Position numbers and translations under genes: made by a program. This document shows, one piece after another, positions 1 to 7,874 of a DNA stretch of 30,230 bases. Source of the stretch: DATGFK01 sp040007395 (GTDB lineage Bacteria > Chloroflexota > Anaerolineae > Aggregatilineales > UBA2796); assembly GCA_040007395.1 (NCBI GenBank), contig JBDTVG010000224.1, forward strand, positions 1-30,230, written 5' to 3'. Position 1 is the first letter of the stretch. Each line of letters opens with the position of its first letter. The notes below the pieces were generated by a model that ran no database searches, had not been told where the DNA came from, and saw nothing but the letters and a program-made list of their open reading frames with translations.

Positions 1-52
1 GCTACCTTCAGTTTACCCCCTTTTGCACTTTGCCTTAACATGAGCCGAAATC

Positions 53-154
53 TTAAGGTGATTCCTCTGGATCTGTCAATGCTGCAATCAAGTCCCTCAT
101 CTCCGCGATGCCGTCAACAATCCGTTTAGACCAAGCACGCGAATTCTCTGGCAT
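53..154 (-). CDS. Candidate small protein, 33 aa, unknown function
   Basis: An ATG at 152-154 opens 33 codons (MPENSRAWSK at the start, LTDPEESP at the end), closing with TAA at 53-55. An AAGGTG ribosome-binding-like sequence (163-168, minus strand) overlaps the stop of the 49-aa frame upstream and sits 8 nt from the ATG, an arrangement typical of translational coupling. The same 11 bases recur in inverted orientation at the end of this frame (54-64 against 159-169), so the ribosome site could pair with the 3' end of its own message. No family is recognised. Confidence 0.3.
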   Translation of the reverse strand: MPENSRAWSKRIVDGIAEMRDLIAALTDPEESP

Positions 155-161
155 TGGAGAA

Positions 162-311
162 TCACCTTAGTTCTTCAATCAAATTCTGAATGATTCTCGC
201 ATAACCATGTGTCGAGCTTAGAATACGTAATGCTTCCAGTCGCAAGATAGCCAATTTTACCTCTGGAAATTCGTTCGCAAATAAATTTCTAAACTCATCA
301 TAACTTGGCAT
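162..311 (-). CDS. Candidate small protein, 49 aa, unknown function
   Basis: An ATG at 309-311 opens a 49-codon frame ending in TGA at 162-164. The product begins MPSYDEFRNL and ends IIQNLIEELR; it is charged and rich in Leu, Glu and Arg, so probably a soluble helical peptide. A purine-rich GGGGAG lies about 12 nt upstream, rather far for a ribosome binding site. The second small frame (53-154) begins just after its stop. No family is recognised. Coding character is suggested only by the amphipathic composition and the tandem arrangement, so it could be a chance frame. Confidence 0.35.
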   Translation of the reverse strand: MPSYDEFRNLFANEFPEVKLAILRLEALRILSSTHGYARIIQNLIEELR

Positions 312-346
312 GGCTGGTTTTCACTCCCCGGGCGGTCTGCTGATTA

Positions 347-393
347 AGGTTTTGTGGCTACATTTTCCTTCGTTTCGCCGTAAGACAAAACCT
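347..393. repeat. 9-bp perfect inverted repeat with long loop
   Basis: AGGTTTTGT (347-355) and ACAAAACCT (385-393) are exact reverse complements separated by 29 nt. The repeat lies upstream of the two small minus-strand frames. It could be a weak stem-loop or a pair of protein-binding half sites; nothing in the sequence decides between these. Confidence 0.35.
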
Positions 394-416
394 CACACCA
401 TAATAAAACACAAACC

Positions 417-438
417 AGCGCCACACGGCGCTTTTTGT
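417..438 (+). terminator. Rho-independent terminator-like hairpin
   Basis: A perfect 6-bp stem, AGCGCC (417-422) and GGCGCT (427-432), closes an ACAC tetraloop and runs into TTTTT (432-436). Read on the plus strand this is a compact intrinsic terminator. No plus-strand gene lies between it and the window start, so it may end a transcript from outside the window or insulate the operon from upstream readthrough. Confidence 0.6.
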
Positions 439-548
439 TTGTTACCAATTGGGTAGGAAAGTACAAACTATTCTCGCTCTCGGTTTCCCTGAACAAAAGT
501 CCTATTGTAGAATGAATAAGAGGCTCTTACAGTCTGTACATAAACCCT

Positions 549-575
549 TTGTCACATGAAAACCGTAAATAAAAT
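549..575 (+). promoter_or_regulatory. Weak candidate promoter for the signalling operon
   Basis: TTGTCA (549-554) resembles a -35 box and TAAAAT (570-575) a -10 box, but the spacing is 15 nt, shorter than the usual 17. A TAGAAT further upstream lacks a good -35. This is the best pair seen before the first gene (start 653), leaving a leader of about 70 nt. Confidence 0.25.
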
Positions 576-652
576 GTTACAGGGTACGTTAGGGTTCTAT
601 GGTATATTGAGCTTTGGCTGTAGAGTATTTCCTATCCCGGCAAGGAAGCGTA

Positions 653-1024
653 ATGCCTAAGGTGCTTTATATCGAAGACAAACCTGATAACCGTATGCTG
701 GTGCGACGGGTCTTGATGGCGGAAGATATTGATGTTGTCGAGGCGGAGAGTGCCGAAGCAGGGATCGCGCTGGCACAAACCGAACTGCCCGACTTGATCC
801 TGATGGACATCAACATGCCCGGTAAAGATGGCTACACCGCGACCAGCGATATTCGCAAGTTTCCTGCGTTAGATCACATTCCAATTGTGGCGCTGACCGC
901 CAACGTCATGAAGGGGGATCGCGAGCGTTCGCTGGATGCTGGCTGTGACGGCTATATCCCTAAGCCGATTGACGTGGATCGCTTCCCCATTGAAGTGATG
1001 AACTTTATCAAGAAGGGGCGCTGA
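653..1024 (+). CDS. Single-domain response regulator (CheY-like receiver)
   Basis: This 123-residue protein is a receiver domain and nothing more. It has the acidic pair E8-D9, phospho-acceptor D52 in the strand LILMDINMPG, switch residue T82 (VALTAN) and the conserved K104 in PKPID. The ATG at 653 is chosen because AAGGAAG lies 5 nt upstream and the protein begins directly with the first strand (MPKVLYIED). A longer frame from TTG at 614 would add 13 unrelated residues. It has no DNA-binding or enzymatic output, so it presumably acts by protein contact or as a relay carrier, like CheY, DivK or Spo0F. It is the first gene of the GAF operon, with the next gene starting 1 nt after its stop. The giant hybrid kinase seven genes on is the obvious partner, though this is inferred from the operon alone. 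Confidence 0.93.
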   Translation: MPKVLYIEDKPDNRMLVRRVLMAEDIDVVEAESAEAGIALAQTELPDLILMDINMPGKDGYTATSDIRKFPALDHIPIVALTANVMKGDRERSLDAGCDGYIPKPIDVDRFPIEVMNFIKKGR

Positions 1025-1025
1025 T

Positions 1026-2717
1026 GTGAACATCGATAAGAACATGCTAGACGATCTTCATTCGCTGTCTATGCAGCTTAACCGACAGGCTTTCGCCAGC
1101 CCACCCATGGAGGGTTGGTTAAACTCGTTTCTGACGATGCTCTTTGAGCGCTTTTCTACCGCTAATGTTCAGGGGATTCAGGTCGCCCAAGTCATCGGCA
1201 ATGTGGCAGTGCAGATGGGCAGCGCAGGCGTTGTGCCGGGTCGGTCATCCGATCAGTATCCATTGGATGATTCATCGCCCATTGCAGCGGCACTCAGTGC
1301 CAGACACATGGCAAGTGCCGCTGATTCACGGGTCTATCCGATCATGATCGGGGACGATGTGGTCGGAGTATTGGTCATTTATACGACCCAAACTGACGAG
1401 ATACGTGATCAGGCGTTGGAGATGCTAGCTCTGCAACTTGGCCCTGCCATCATGCAGAATCTCAAAACCCCGCGACCCCAGACAGGCCGCTTGACTCGCC
1501 AGATAGAAATGATGCGATCTGTTAACGAAGCGACCAGAACGGTTGGATCGGTGCTTGAAGGCTCGGAAGGGCTAAACCGCAGCGCTCGTAGTGTCGTTGA
1601 AGCCTTACGAGTCGAGCATACCGAGATCCTTGTCTATGACTATGCACAAGGCATTGGCACTGTGATTGCTGAATATCCCGATTACGGACATTTGGGTGTA
1701 AAAATCCAATTGCGCGGTGCTCCAGTACAAGATCGTTTGCTTCAGGAACATACGCCGATAGTTATTCCGAATGCCGCTGAGTCCACTGAACTCGGTGTGA
1801 ATCAGGATATGTTGCTAGGCTTTGGCCTCAAGGGGTTGGTGATCCTCCCCATGATGATCCAGGATCGGGTGATCGGCTCGGTAAATCTGAACTCGTACCA
1901 AGATGGACGCACCTTTACACCAGAGGAGATCGAAGCCGCCGTAACCATCGCCTCGCAACTCGCCGTAAACCTGCGTAACGCTCAGCTTTATGACGATATT
2001 AAACATCGGGCGAGCCAGTTGGAACGGATCGCAGACCTCAGCCGTCATGTGACCAGTACCTTCAATCGCTTCGAGATTTTCGAGATTGTTAAAGAAGAAA
2101 CCCAGAATCTTATTGAATCCAACCTGATCAGCGTCGCGCTGCGTTCTACCGATAATGCACGACTGCAATTGTTCATATTAGATAGCCCCGAACCCACGCC
2201 CGTCGAATTTCCGATGGAACAAACCGCCTTATCGCAGACCATTACCAGCCTTGAGCCAGTGGTATTAGATGACATCAGCGGATCGGATCGTCCAGATTAT
2301 CGGCTGCTAGCACAGTCTGGGATGCGGGCAGCGGTTATTATCCCGCTTGCGGTTGGTGGGCGGGCGATTGGCACTTTCAATGTACTCCATGCTCAGGCAG
2401 GCCGCTATCTGTCGATTGATCTAGCGGTGTTAGAGCAGGTCGGAAACCAATTGGCGATTGCGTTGGAAAACGCCCGTCTCTATGCACAGGCGGCACAGCG
2501 CGTCGAGATTGAACAGTTGATGAATCGCTTGACGAGTAGTATTCAAAGTCGCGGTGATATGCAGGGCATGTTGCTGGCAAGCGTGCATCAGATGGCAGAG
2601 GCGCTCAATGCACGACGGGCGCGAGTCCGGTTGCAAATGCTGCCTGCCCAAGCCGCCGATACGAGCAAAGTTACAGACCGCATCATCTCCAAACTGTCAA
2701 AGAAAAGCGAAAAGTAG
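1026..2717 (+). CDS. Soluble multi-GAF sensor protein without output domain
   Basis: This 563-residue cytoplasmic protein is built from GAF domains. A degenerate first GAF lies at about 10-145, a second at 160-325 (ending LAVNLRNAQLYDD) and a third at 330-490 (ending LAIALENARLYAQ). After a short helix comes only the beginning of a fourth (about 495-538), ending in the RARVRLQM strand. A lysine-rich tail follows. GAF domains bind small ligands or mediate dimerisation. No kinase, cyclase, phosphodiesterase or DNA-binding domain is present and no membrane segment is seen. The start is GTG at 1026, with AAGGGG about 8 nt upstream inside the end of the preceding gene. It has no cysteine by eye, so a thiol-linked bilin is excluded. 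It probably works as a sensory or scaffold partner of the kinase encoded downstream; the ligand is unknown. Confidence 0.85.
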   Translation: MNIDKNMLDDLHSLSMQLNRQAFASPPMEGWLNSFLTMLFERFSTANVQGIQVAQVIGNVAVQMGSAGVVPGRSSDQYPLDDSSPIAAALSARHMASAADSRVYPIMIGDDVVGVLVIYTTQTDEIRDQALEMLALQLGPAIMQNLKTPRPQTGRLTRQIEMMRSVNEATRTVGSVLEGSEGLNRSARSVVEALRVEHTEILVYDYAQGIGTVIAEYPDYGHLGVKIQLRGAPVQDRLLQEHTPIVIPNAAESTELGVNQDMLLGFGLKGLVILPMMIQDRVIGSVNLNSYQDGRTFTPEEIEAAVTIASQLAVNLRNAQLYDDIKHRASQLERIADLSRHVTSTFNRFEIFEIVKEETQNLIESNLISVALRSTDNARLQLFILDSPEPTPVEFPMEQTALSQTITSLEPVVLDDISGSDRPDYRLLAQSGMRAAVIIPLAVGGRAIGTFNVLHAQAGRYLSIDLAVLEQVGNQLAIALENARLYAQAAQRVEIEQLMNRLTSSIQSRGDMQGMLLASVHQMAEALNARRARVRLQMLPAQAADTSKVTDRIISKLSKKSEK

Positions 2718-2719
2718 CT

Positions 2720-4408
2720 ATGCGAAACTTACAGAATCGTCTGTTTCCACTCGACATTTATCTCGATCCCATTGAGCGTTACCGGGCGGCGGGAACGTAT
2801 ATCAGCGCGTGCGCGATCCTGTTTGTGGTTATCGTCGGGACACTAAATTCGTGGGGGCTTGCCAACGCCGATATTGCCCGATCAATGGCGCTCAATAATT
2901 TGTTGGTCTTTACCACGCTTATTTTGCCAGTCCTAACCCTGCTGGCGATTCTGCTGACTCGCGTGCGCCGACGCTTTGTCGGGGCGCTGCTGATTATCAT
3001 TGGTTGGCTGCTGCCCTCATGGTATATCACGCAAGTTGCCGCCAGCAATTTCGATGTAGCGTTGGGTACGATGACGATTATGATCGGCATTTTGCTTTCG
3101 GCGCTGCTCATCGGTGAGCGAAGCGTACTCTATAACACGGTGATTACTATCCCAGTACTTGTCGTTTCGACAATTAACGGCATTCAGACTGGTGTGAGTC
3201 CTGCCGCTGTGCAAGCCGCCATCATGTTTGTTTTCGGTCTGCTTGTGCTGGTCTTTGCGGCGATCACTTACTCATTGGCACGTGGGTTGCCGCGTGTGGC
3301 ACGTCAGGTGGTCGCCAGTAGCAACGAACGTCGCCTCAAACTGGCTGAGGCCAGCAATATCATTACCCAACGTTTGCTGGCAACCCGTCTGGATCTTGAT
3401 GCACTGCTTAAGGAAACCGTGATTTTGGTACTTGGTGCGTCGCCAGAAGTACACGCTGTGCAAATTTTCATGGTCGATAAAGATCGCCGTAACGCGACTC
3501 TGGTTACTAGTTCGCACCCTAAATCGACACTGGGCGATCAAGTCGGTATCGGAAGCCTAAGTGTGATTGGGCGCGTCACGATCACCGGGCAAACCATTGT
3601 CGTTCGGGATACTAATGAAGATCGCCCCTACCGTCGGGCGGCTTTTCTGGACGGAACGCACGCGGAACTGGCTTTGCCACTGCGTGTCGGTGGCGAGACG
3701 ATTGGCGTTCTGGACGTGCAGAGCCAGACCTCAAACGCATTCCCGCCGGAAGAAGTCAAGACACTGGAAACCCTCGCCAATCAGATCGCGGCAGTTGTTG
3801 ATAATGCGCGGCTGTATGCCGAGGCGCAGAGCCAGCTGATTCAGAATAAGCGCTTGTTTGAACAAGCCCGCAATAGCCTACGCGAGATCGAACGGCTGAA
3901 CCAGCAGTTGACAGGCGGTGCATGGGCGGAATATCTACGCAGCCAGCCCTTGACCCCTGCTTATACCATTGATCTTTCTTCCGGTCAGGTAGAAGACGTT
4001 GCCGAGTGGACTCCCACGATGGCAGAGGCCAGCCGCCGCAATCAAGTGACGATCCGACAGACAACCCAGTTTAAAGTGGTGTCCCTGCCGATCAGTGTGC
4101 GTGGGCAGGCTATCGGTGCAATGGAGTTCGAGATCGCGCCCGATCAGGATATTGCGCCCGACCAACTCGCCGTCTTGCAGCAAGTCATCGAACGGTTGGG
4201 TTTTGCCGCTGAAAATACGCGTCTCTTTGAAGAAACACAGCGCATCGCCCAGCGTGAAGCGCTTGTGAATGAGATCAGTGCGCGGATGCAGGTTACTACT
4301 AATGTTGAAGCGGTGATTGCTGCCGCTACGCAAAGTCTGGCGGATGCCTTCCAAGCTCCGCGTGTCGCGATCCGGTTGGGCACGCCTGACGGGGCGCAAT
4401 TGTCTTAA
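2720..4408 (+). CDS. Six-TM membrane GAF sensor protein (paralogue 1)
   Basis: This 562-residue protein starts 2 nt after the previous stop. The N-terminus carries the motif YLDPIERYRA (14-23), then about six membrane helices (roughly 27-47, 57-79, 87-107, 113-132, 138-155, 164-185). A well-formed GAF follows at 212-372 (VIGRVTITGQ, AELALPLRV, IGVLDVQS), then a coiled linker with LNQQLTGGAW (393-402), a degenerate GAF at about 430-505 and a truncated GAF start at 515-554 (VAIRLGTP). There is no transmitter domain. The layout matches the next two genes, showing an old tandem duplication. The membrane part looks like an integral sensor module comparable to MASE-type domains, but I cannot assign it to a named family. 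It is inferred to pass membrane or ligand signals to the co-transcribed kinase. Confidence 0.83.
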   Translation: MRNLQNRLFPLDIYLDPIERYRAAGTYISACAILFVVIVGTLNSWGLANADIARSMALNNLLVFTTLILPVLTLLAILLTRVRRRFVGALLIIIGWLLPSWYITQVAASNFDVALGTMTIMIGILLSALLIGERSVLYNTVITIPVLVVSTINGIQTGVSPAAVQAAIMFVFGLLVLVFAAITYSLARGLPRVARQVVASSNERRLKLAEASNIITQRLLATRLDLDALLKETVILVLGASPEVHAVQIFMVDKDRRNATLVTSSHPKSTLGDQVGIGSLSVIGRVTITGQTIVVRDTNEDRPYRRAAFLDGTHAELALPLRVGGETIGVLDVQSQTSNAFPPEEVKTLETLANQIAAVVDNARLYAEAQSQLIQNKRLFEQARNSLREIERLNQQLTGGAWAEYLRSQPLTPAYTIDLSSGQVEDVAEWTPTMAEASRRNQVTIRQTTQFKVVSLPISVRGQAIGAMEFEIAPDQDIAPDQLAVLQQVIERLGFAAENTRLFEETQRIAQREALVNEISARMQVTTNVEAVIAAATQSLADAFQAPRVAIRLGTPDGAQLS

Positions 4409-4452
4409 CCCGCATCTTAACCAGCCCACGAGGGTGCTAAAGGACTTCCAAT

Positions 4453-6183
4453 ATGCAGCCTTCTGCGACCAGTTCGATCATAAGTTTACTTTATTCACCA
4501 CGCTATCGTTATACCGATGCGTTCGATCAGATGCGGGCACGTGTCACACTCATCTATGCCCTCTTTAGTGTGGTCGGCAGTTTACTGGTAATCATCAGCG
4601 CCCTCGTAACGCCACTGGTGCCCATGTTTTCCACTGGGACGCTGCTTAGCGCTGCGGTTGTTGGTATCTTACCCGGTATCGCGATTATGGCGTTAGTGCA
4701 TCTCGGACACTTACGCTTTGCCACATTCATCACCTATGCGATGCTGATGCTGAGCGCACTAGGCGCACTGAATTCTGGGGTAGCCTCCAATCTGGTGATT
4801 GTATTATCGCTCTCCATGCTGTATGCCAGTTTAATCTGGCAATGGCGTGGGACTATCATTACAGCGATCTTGCAAGGACTGATGATCCTCACGGCGGCGG
4901 CGTTACAAATTCAGGGCATTGTCGTGCCGTCCCGCCTCATTCCAGTCGATCAAATTCCCTTGCAAACATTGCTCGATCTGGTGTTTATTGTGGCGATTGG
5001 CATTATGTCTGGCGCATCGTCGGAGGAACTGCGGCGGGCGTTGCGCTACACGACGCGCCTTGTCGCCCAACTGCGGGCGACTTCGGAAGTCGCCCAACGC
5101 ACTTCCTCACTGATCAAACTCAATGAGTTATTACAGCAGACAGTGAACTATATTCTGGATCGCTTTGGCTTCTACCATGTGCAAATCTTCCTAATCGACG
5201 CGGAACAACGTTTTGCGACACTGGAAGCCAGTACCAGCGAGACGGGCAAAATGCTCTCACAGCGCGGCTATCGGTTAGCCGTTGGCTCACAAGGCGTGAT
5301 CGGACAGGTAACGCTGTTGGGCGAACCAATGACCCTTGACACCGAATACGACGAGACCGTCATGACCCGCCGCGACGAACTGTTGCCCGAAACCCGATCA
5401 GAATTGGCCTTGCCTCTGATTGCACGAGATCGAATCATTGGCGTGTTGGACATTCAAAGTACGCGCCCCAATGCTTTCCATCAAGAAGATGTTGAAAGTT
5501 TGGGTATTATGGCTTCGCTGATCAGCATCGCTATCAGCAATGCCAAGCTCTTTCAGGAACAGCAGACCGCACTTAACGAAAACCGCCGCTTGTTTCTTGA
5601 TGCCGAAACGAACCTGCGCGAGATCCAACTGCTCAATCAGCGGTTGACGGGTGAAGCTTGGGAAGACTATCTTAGGTCGCGCAGTACCGAAGTAATCGGC
5701 TATACGCTGAACAATAACCAACTCCGCCATGATGAGACATGGACTCCTGCCCTTTCTGAAGCCACCCAGAAACGCCAACCAGTGATTACTACTGATGGCG
5801 ATAGACAGATTATCGCGGTGCCTGTTGAACTGCGCGGGCGGGCTATCGGAGCCATTGAAGTCGAAACTGACAGCGCTGTGCGTCAGTCCGATACACTGGA
5901 AATGCTGCAATCGGTAGCCCAGCGGCTAGCCCTAAGCATCGATAATGCCCGCTTGTTTGAACAAGCGCAGGAACTTGCCCAGCAAGAACTCGAAGTGAAT
6001 GCCATCTCTGCCAAACTACAAGGAATCACGAGCATGAGCGAACTGATCAAGACAGCGATGAGCGAACTTAGCCGTGCGCTCGGTGCTGAACAGGCTGCTA
6101 TTCGTCTCGGTCTGGCGCTGCGTAACGCTCCGAATACTCCGGTCAACACGAATGGTAGCAACGGGAAAGGGCCACACGCATGA
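4453..6183 (+). CDS. Six-TM membrane GAF sensor protein (paralogue 2)
   Basis: This 576-residue protein has the same plan as the preceding gene. A short N-terminus contains YTDAFDQMRAR (20-30), followed by about six membrane helices (31-54, 63-84, 88-106, 112-130, 134-152, 169-187). A GAF lies at 208-370 with GVIGQVTLLGEP, TRSELALPL and IGVLDIQS. The linker LNQRLTGEAW (394-403), a degenerate GAF (430-505) and the truncated GAF start ending AAIRLG (513-553) follow, then an Asn/Gly-rich tail. The ATG at 4453 has AAAGGA 8 nt upstream. The 44-nt gap before it is the largest inside the operon, and no terminator is visible there. The last four bases overlap the next start (ATGA). No cysteine was found. 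The signal detected is unknown. Confidence 0.83.
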   Translation: MQPSATSSIISLLYSPRYRYTDAFDQMRARVTLIYALFSVVGSLLVIISALVTPLVPMFSTGTLLSAAVVGILPGIAIMALVHLGHLRFATFITYAMLMLSALGALNSGVASNLVIVLSLSMLYASLIWQWRGTIITAILQGLMILTAAALQIQGIVVPSRLIPVDQIPLQTLLDLVFIVAIGIMSGASSEELRRALRYTTRLVAQLRATSEVAQRTSSLIKLNELLQQTVNYILDRFGFYHVQIFLIDAEQRFATLEASTSETGKMLSQRGYRLAVGSQGVIGQVTLLGEPMTLDTEYDETVMTRRDELLPETRSELALPLIARDRIIGVLDIQSTRPNAFHQEDVESLGIMASLISIAISNAKLFQEQQTALNENRRLFLDAETNLREIQLLNQRLTGEAWEDYLRSRSTEVIGYTLNNNQLRHDETWTPALSEATQKRQPVITTDGDRQIIAVPVELRGRAIGAIEVETDSAVRQSDTLEMLQSVAQRLALSIDNARLFEQAQELAQQELEVNAISAKLQGITSMSELIKTAMSELSRALGAEQAAIRLGLALRNAPNTPVNTNGSNGKGPHA

Positions 6184-7874
6184 GCCAGTTATTTGCAGAG
6201 CTTCGCTCTCTGTTTCGGCTTCACTATCTCTACGTCGATCCCTACGATGCGCTGCGGGCGCGTGGCATTCTAGCGATGTCGTGGGCTTTTGTTGGCCTGC
6301 TGGTGCTGTATCTGCCAATTGACATTGTCACCGTTTCCGGATCGTTACGGGTCGCTACGGCAGTCGGCCTGACGCTGACAGGGTTTTTCCTACTCGTCAT
6401 CATTGCTTTGGTGAACCGAGGCGAACTGCTCAACGCCAGCTTGGGCTTTATTATCTTGCTCTACGCACTGGTGAGTGGGTTCTACGCCATCTCACACAAT
6501 CCTCCTTACCTACTTCAGTTCAGCATTCCCATCATCGCCTCCGGGGTTTTACTTAATCGCCGTGGAATGTTGGTTATGTTAGGGTTAGTCATACTCGCGG
6601 TCATTGGCTCAACAGCACTCGCATCGATGAATGTTTTTGGAAGCGATACGCCTCCAGATGGCAATTCGATTTATAGTGTCATAAGCGGTATCGTGATTTT
6701 AATTGGCGATGGCATTATGCTGATTGTCTTTGCGGGTGGACAACGCATTTTGCAACGCCGCAATCTTATGCTCACACGCGAACTCCGCAGTTCAACCAGC
6801 ATTACCCAAACGATTGCAGGCATCCAATCGTTGGATGACCTGTTAACGCAGGCTGTCACGCTGATCCGCGATCAGTTGAATTATTATCATGTTCGTATTT
6901 TCCTGCTAGAAGAAAAAAGTCACTTGCTGGTACTGCGTGCCGGGACAACGCTTTCAGTCGCACTAGGCGGCAGCCAGCAACGACGGATCGCGCCTGATGA
7001 TCCCAGCATTCTCAACGAGGTGGTTCGCAGCGGGCAAATCCTTCGCCTATCAGCAGCCGATCCCGAAAGCCGACGTGGTGAATTCCTGACCGCTATGCGA
7101 AGCGAAATCTGTATGCCCCTGCGTCGCGAGAATATTATTCTCGGTGTGCTGGATGTACAAAGCGCGAATAGCGAGACTATCACCGATCAGGATCTCGAAG
7201 TATTAAGCGCACTGGCGGCACAGATCGCCATTGCTATCCAGAACACACGGCTGTTCAGCGAACTGCAAAATACCCGCAAAGAGCGCCAACAGCTTACCGA
7301 ATTGCTCCGTCAGGCAGGCCGCGAAATCGATCAACTCAACCGCGAGGTATCTGGTCGAGCTTGGACACGTTACCTTGAAGGGCGCAGTGATAACGTGATT
7401 GGCTATGATTTGAAGCAAGGGGTTACGACAGGCAGCACCCAGATGACTCTGGGATTGGAGCATGGCCTCGATATTGCCGTGCCAGAACTGTTTATGGAAG
7501 GCGATGAGCAAATACTTTCGGTACCGATTATCTCGCGCGGTCAGGTGCTTGGTGTGATGGAATTTCGTACCGATGCAGACCGAACTTGGAATAAGCGCAG
7601 CATTGAATTAGCCCATGTGATCTCGCAACGGCTCGCGCTCGCGCTCGACAATATTCGGTTGTTTGAGCAATCCCAGATTATCGCTAGTCGCGAACAAACC
7701 GCCAGCCAGATCGCAGCAAATCTGCAAACCAAAACAGATTTGGATATTCTGGTCACTGCCGCCGCCGAAGCGTTCCGGGACGCGCTAGGCGCTAGCCGAA
7801 CCAGCATTCGCCTTGGAACCCCTACTGAGAATATTGGCGAGAAAATCGCCAATAATGGGAGCCATTTGTCATGA
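6180..7874 (+). CDS. Six-TM membrane GAF sensor protein (paralogue 3)
   Basis: This 564-residue protein overlaps its neighbours on both sides by 4 nt (ATGA), indicating translational coupling. The N-terminus has YVDPYDALRARG (18-29), matching paralogues 1 and 2, then about six membrane helices between 30 and 187. The GAF at 208-360 is more divergent than in the other two (the VIGQVT segment is replaced by SILNEVVRSG) but keeps LGVLDVQS and IAIAIQNTRLF. The linker LNREVSGRAW (386-395) is present. The second GAF (about 440-497) is degenerate, and the chain ends with the truncated GAF start TSIRLGTP (503-548). No output domain is present. Divergence in the ligand pocket while the linker is kept suggests that the three paralogues sense different inputs through a common interface; this is inference. 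Confidence 0.83.
   Translation: MSQLFAELRSLFRLHYLYVDPYDALRARGILAMSWAFVGLLVLYLPIDIVTVSGSLRVATAVGLTLTGFFLLVIIALVNRGELLNASLGFIILLYALVSGFYAISHNPPYLLQFSIPIIASGVLLNRRGMLVMLGLVILAVIGSTALASMNVFGSDTPPDGNSIYSVISGIVILIGDGIMLIVFAGGQRILQRRNLMLTRELRSSTSITQTIAGIQSLDDLLTQAVTLIRDQLNYYHVRIFLLEEKSHLLVLRAGTTLSVALGGSQQRRIAPDDPSILNEVVRSGQILRLSAADPESRRGEFLTAMRSEICMPLRRENIILGVLDVQSANSETITDQDLEVLSALAAQIAIAIQNTRLFSELQNTRKERQQLTELLRQAGREIDQLNREVSGRAWTRYLEGRSDNVIGYDLKQGVTTGSTQMTLGLEHGLDIAVPELFMEGDEQILSVPIISRGQVLGVMEFRTDADRTWNKRSIELAHVISQRLALALDNIRLFEQSQIIASREQTASQIAANLQTKTDLDILVTAAAEAFRDALGASRTSIRLGTPTENIGEKIANNGSHLS

Larger units (their letters stand above)
1..652. other. Gene-poor leader region before the signalling operon
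   Basis: No large coding region lies here. What can be seen is listed separately: two very short candidate ORFs on the minus strand (53-311), an inverted repeat (347-393), a plus-strand terminator-like hairpin (417-438) and weak promoter-like hexamers before the operon. The stretch from about 440 to 600 is AT-rich and non-coding in appearance. It is the only region from which the 17-kb operon could be driven from outside. Confidence 0.6.

Noticed and set aside
3935..4429. Open frame of 164 codons opposite the end of paralogue 1
   Set aside because: It overlaps clearly coding GAF sequence on the plus strand and has no recognisable motif or ribosome site.
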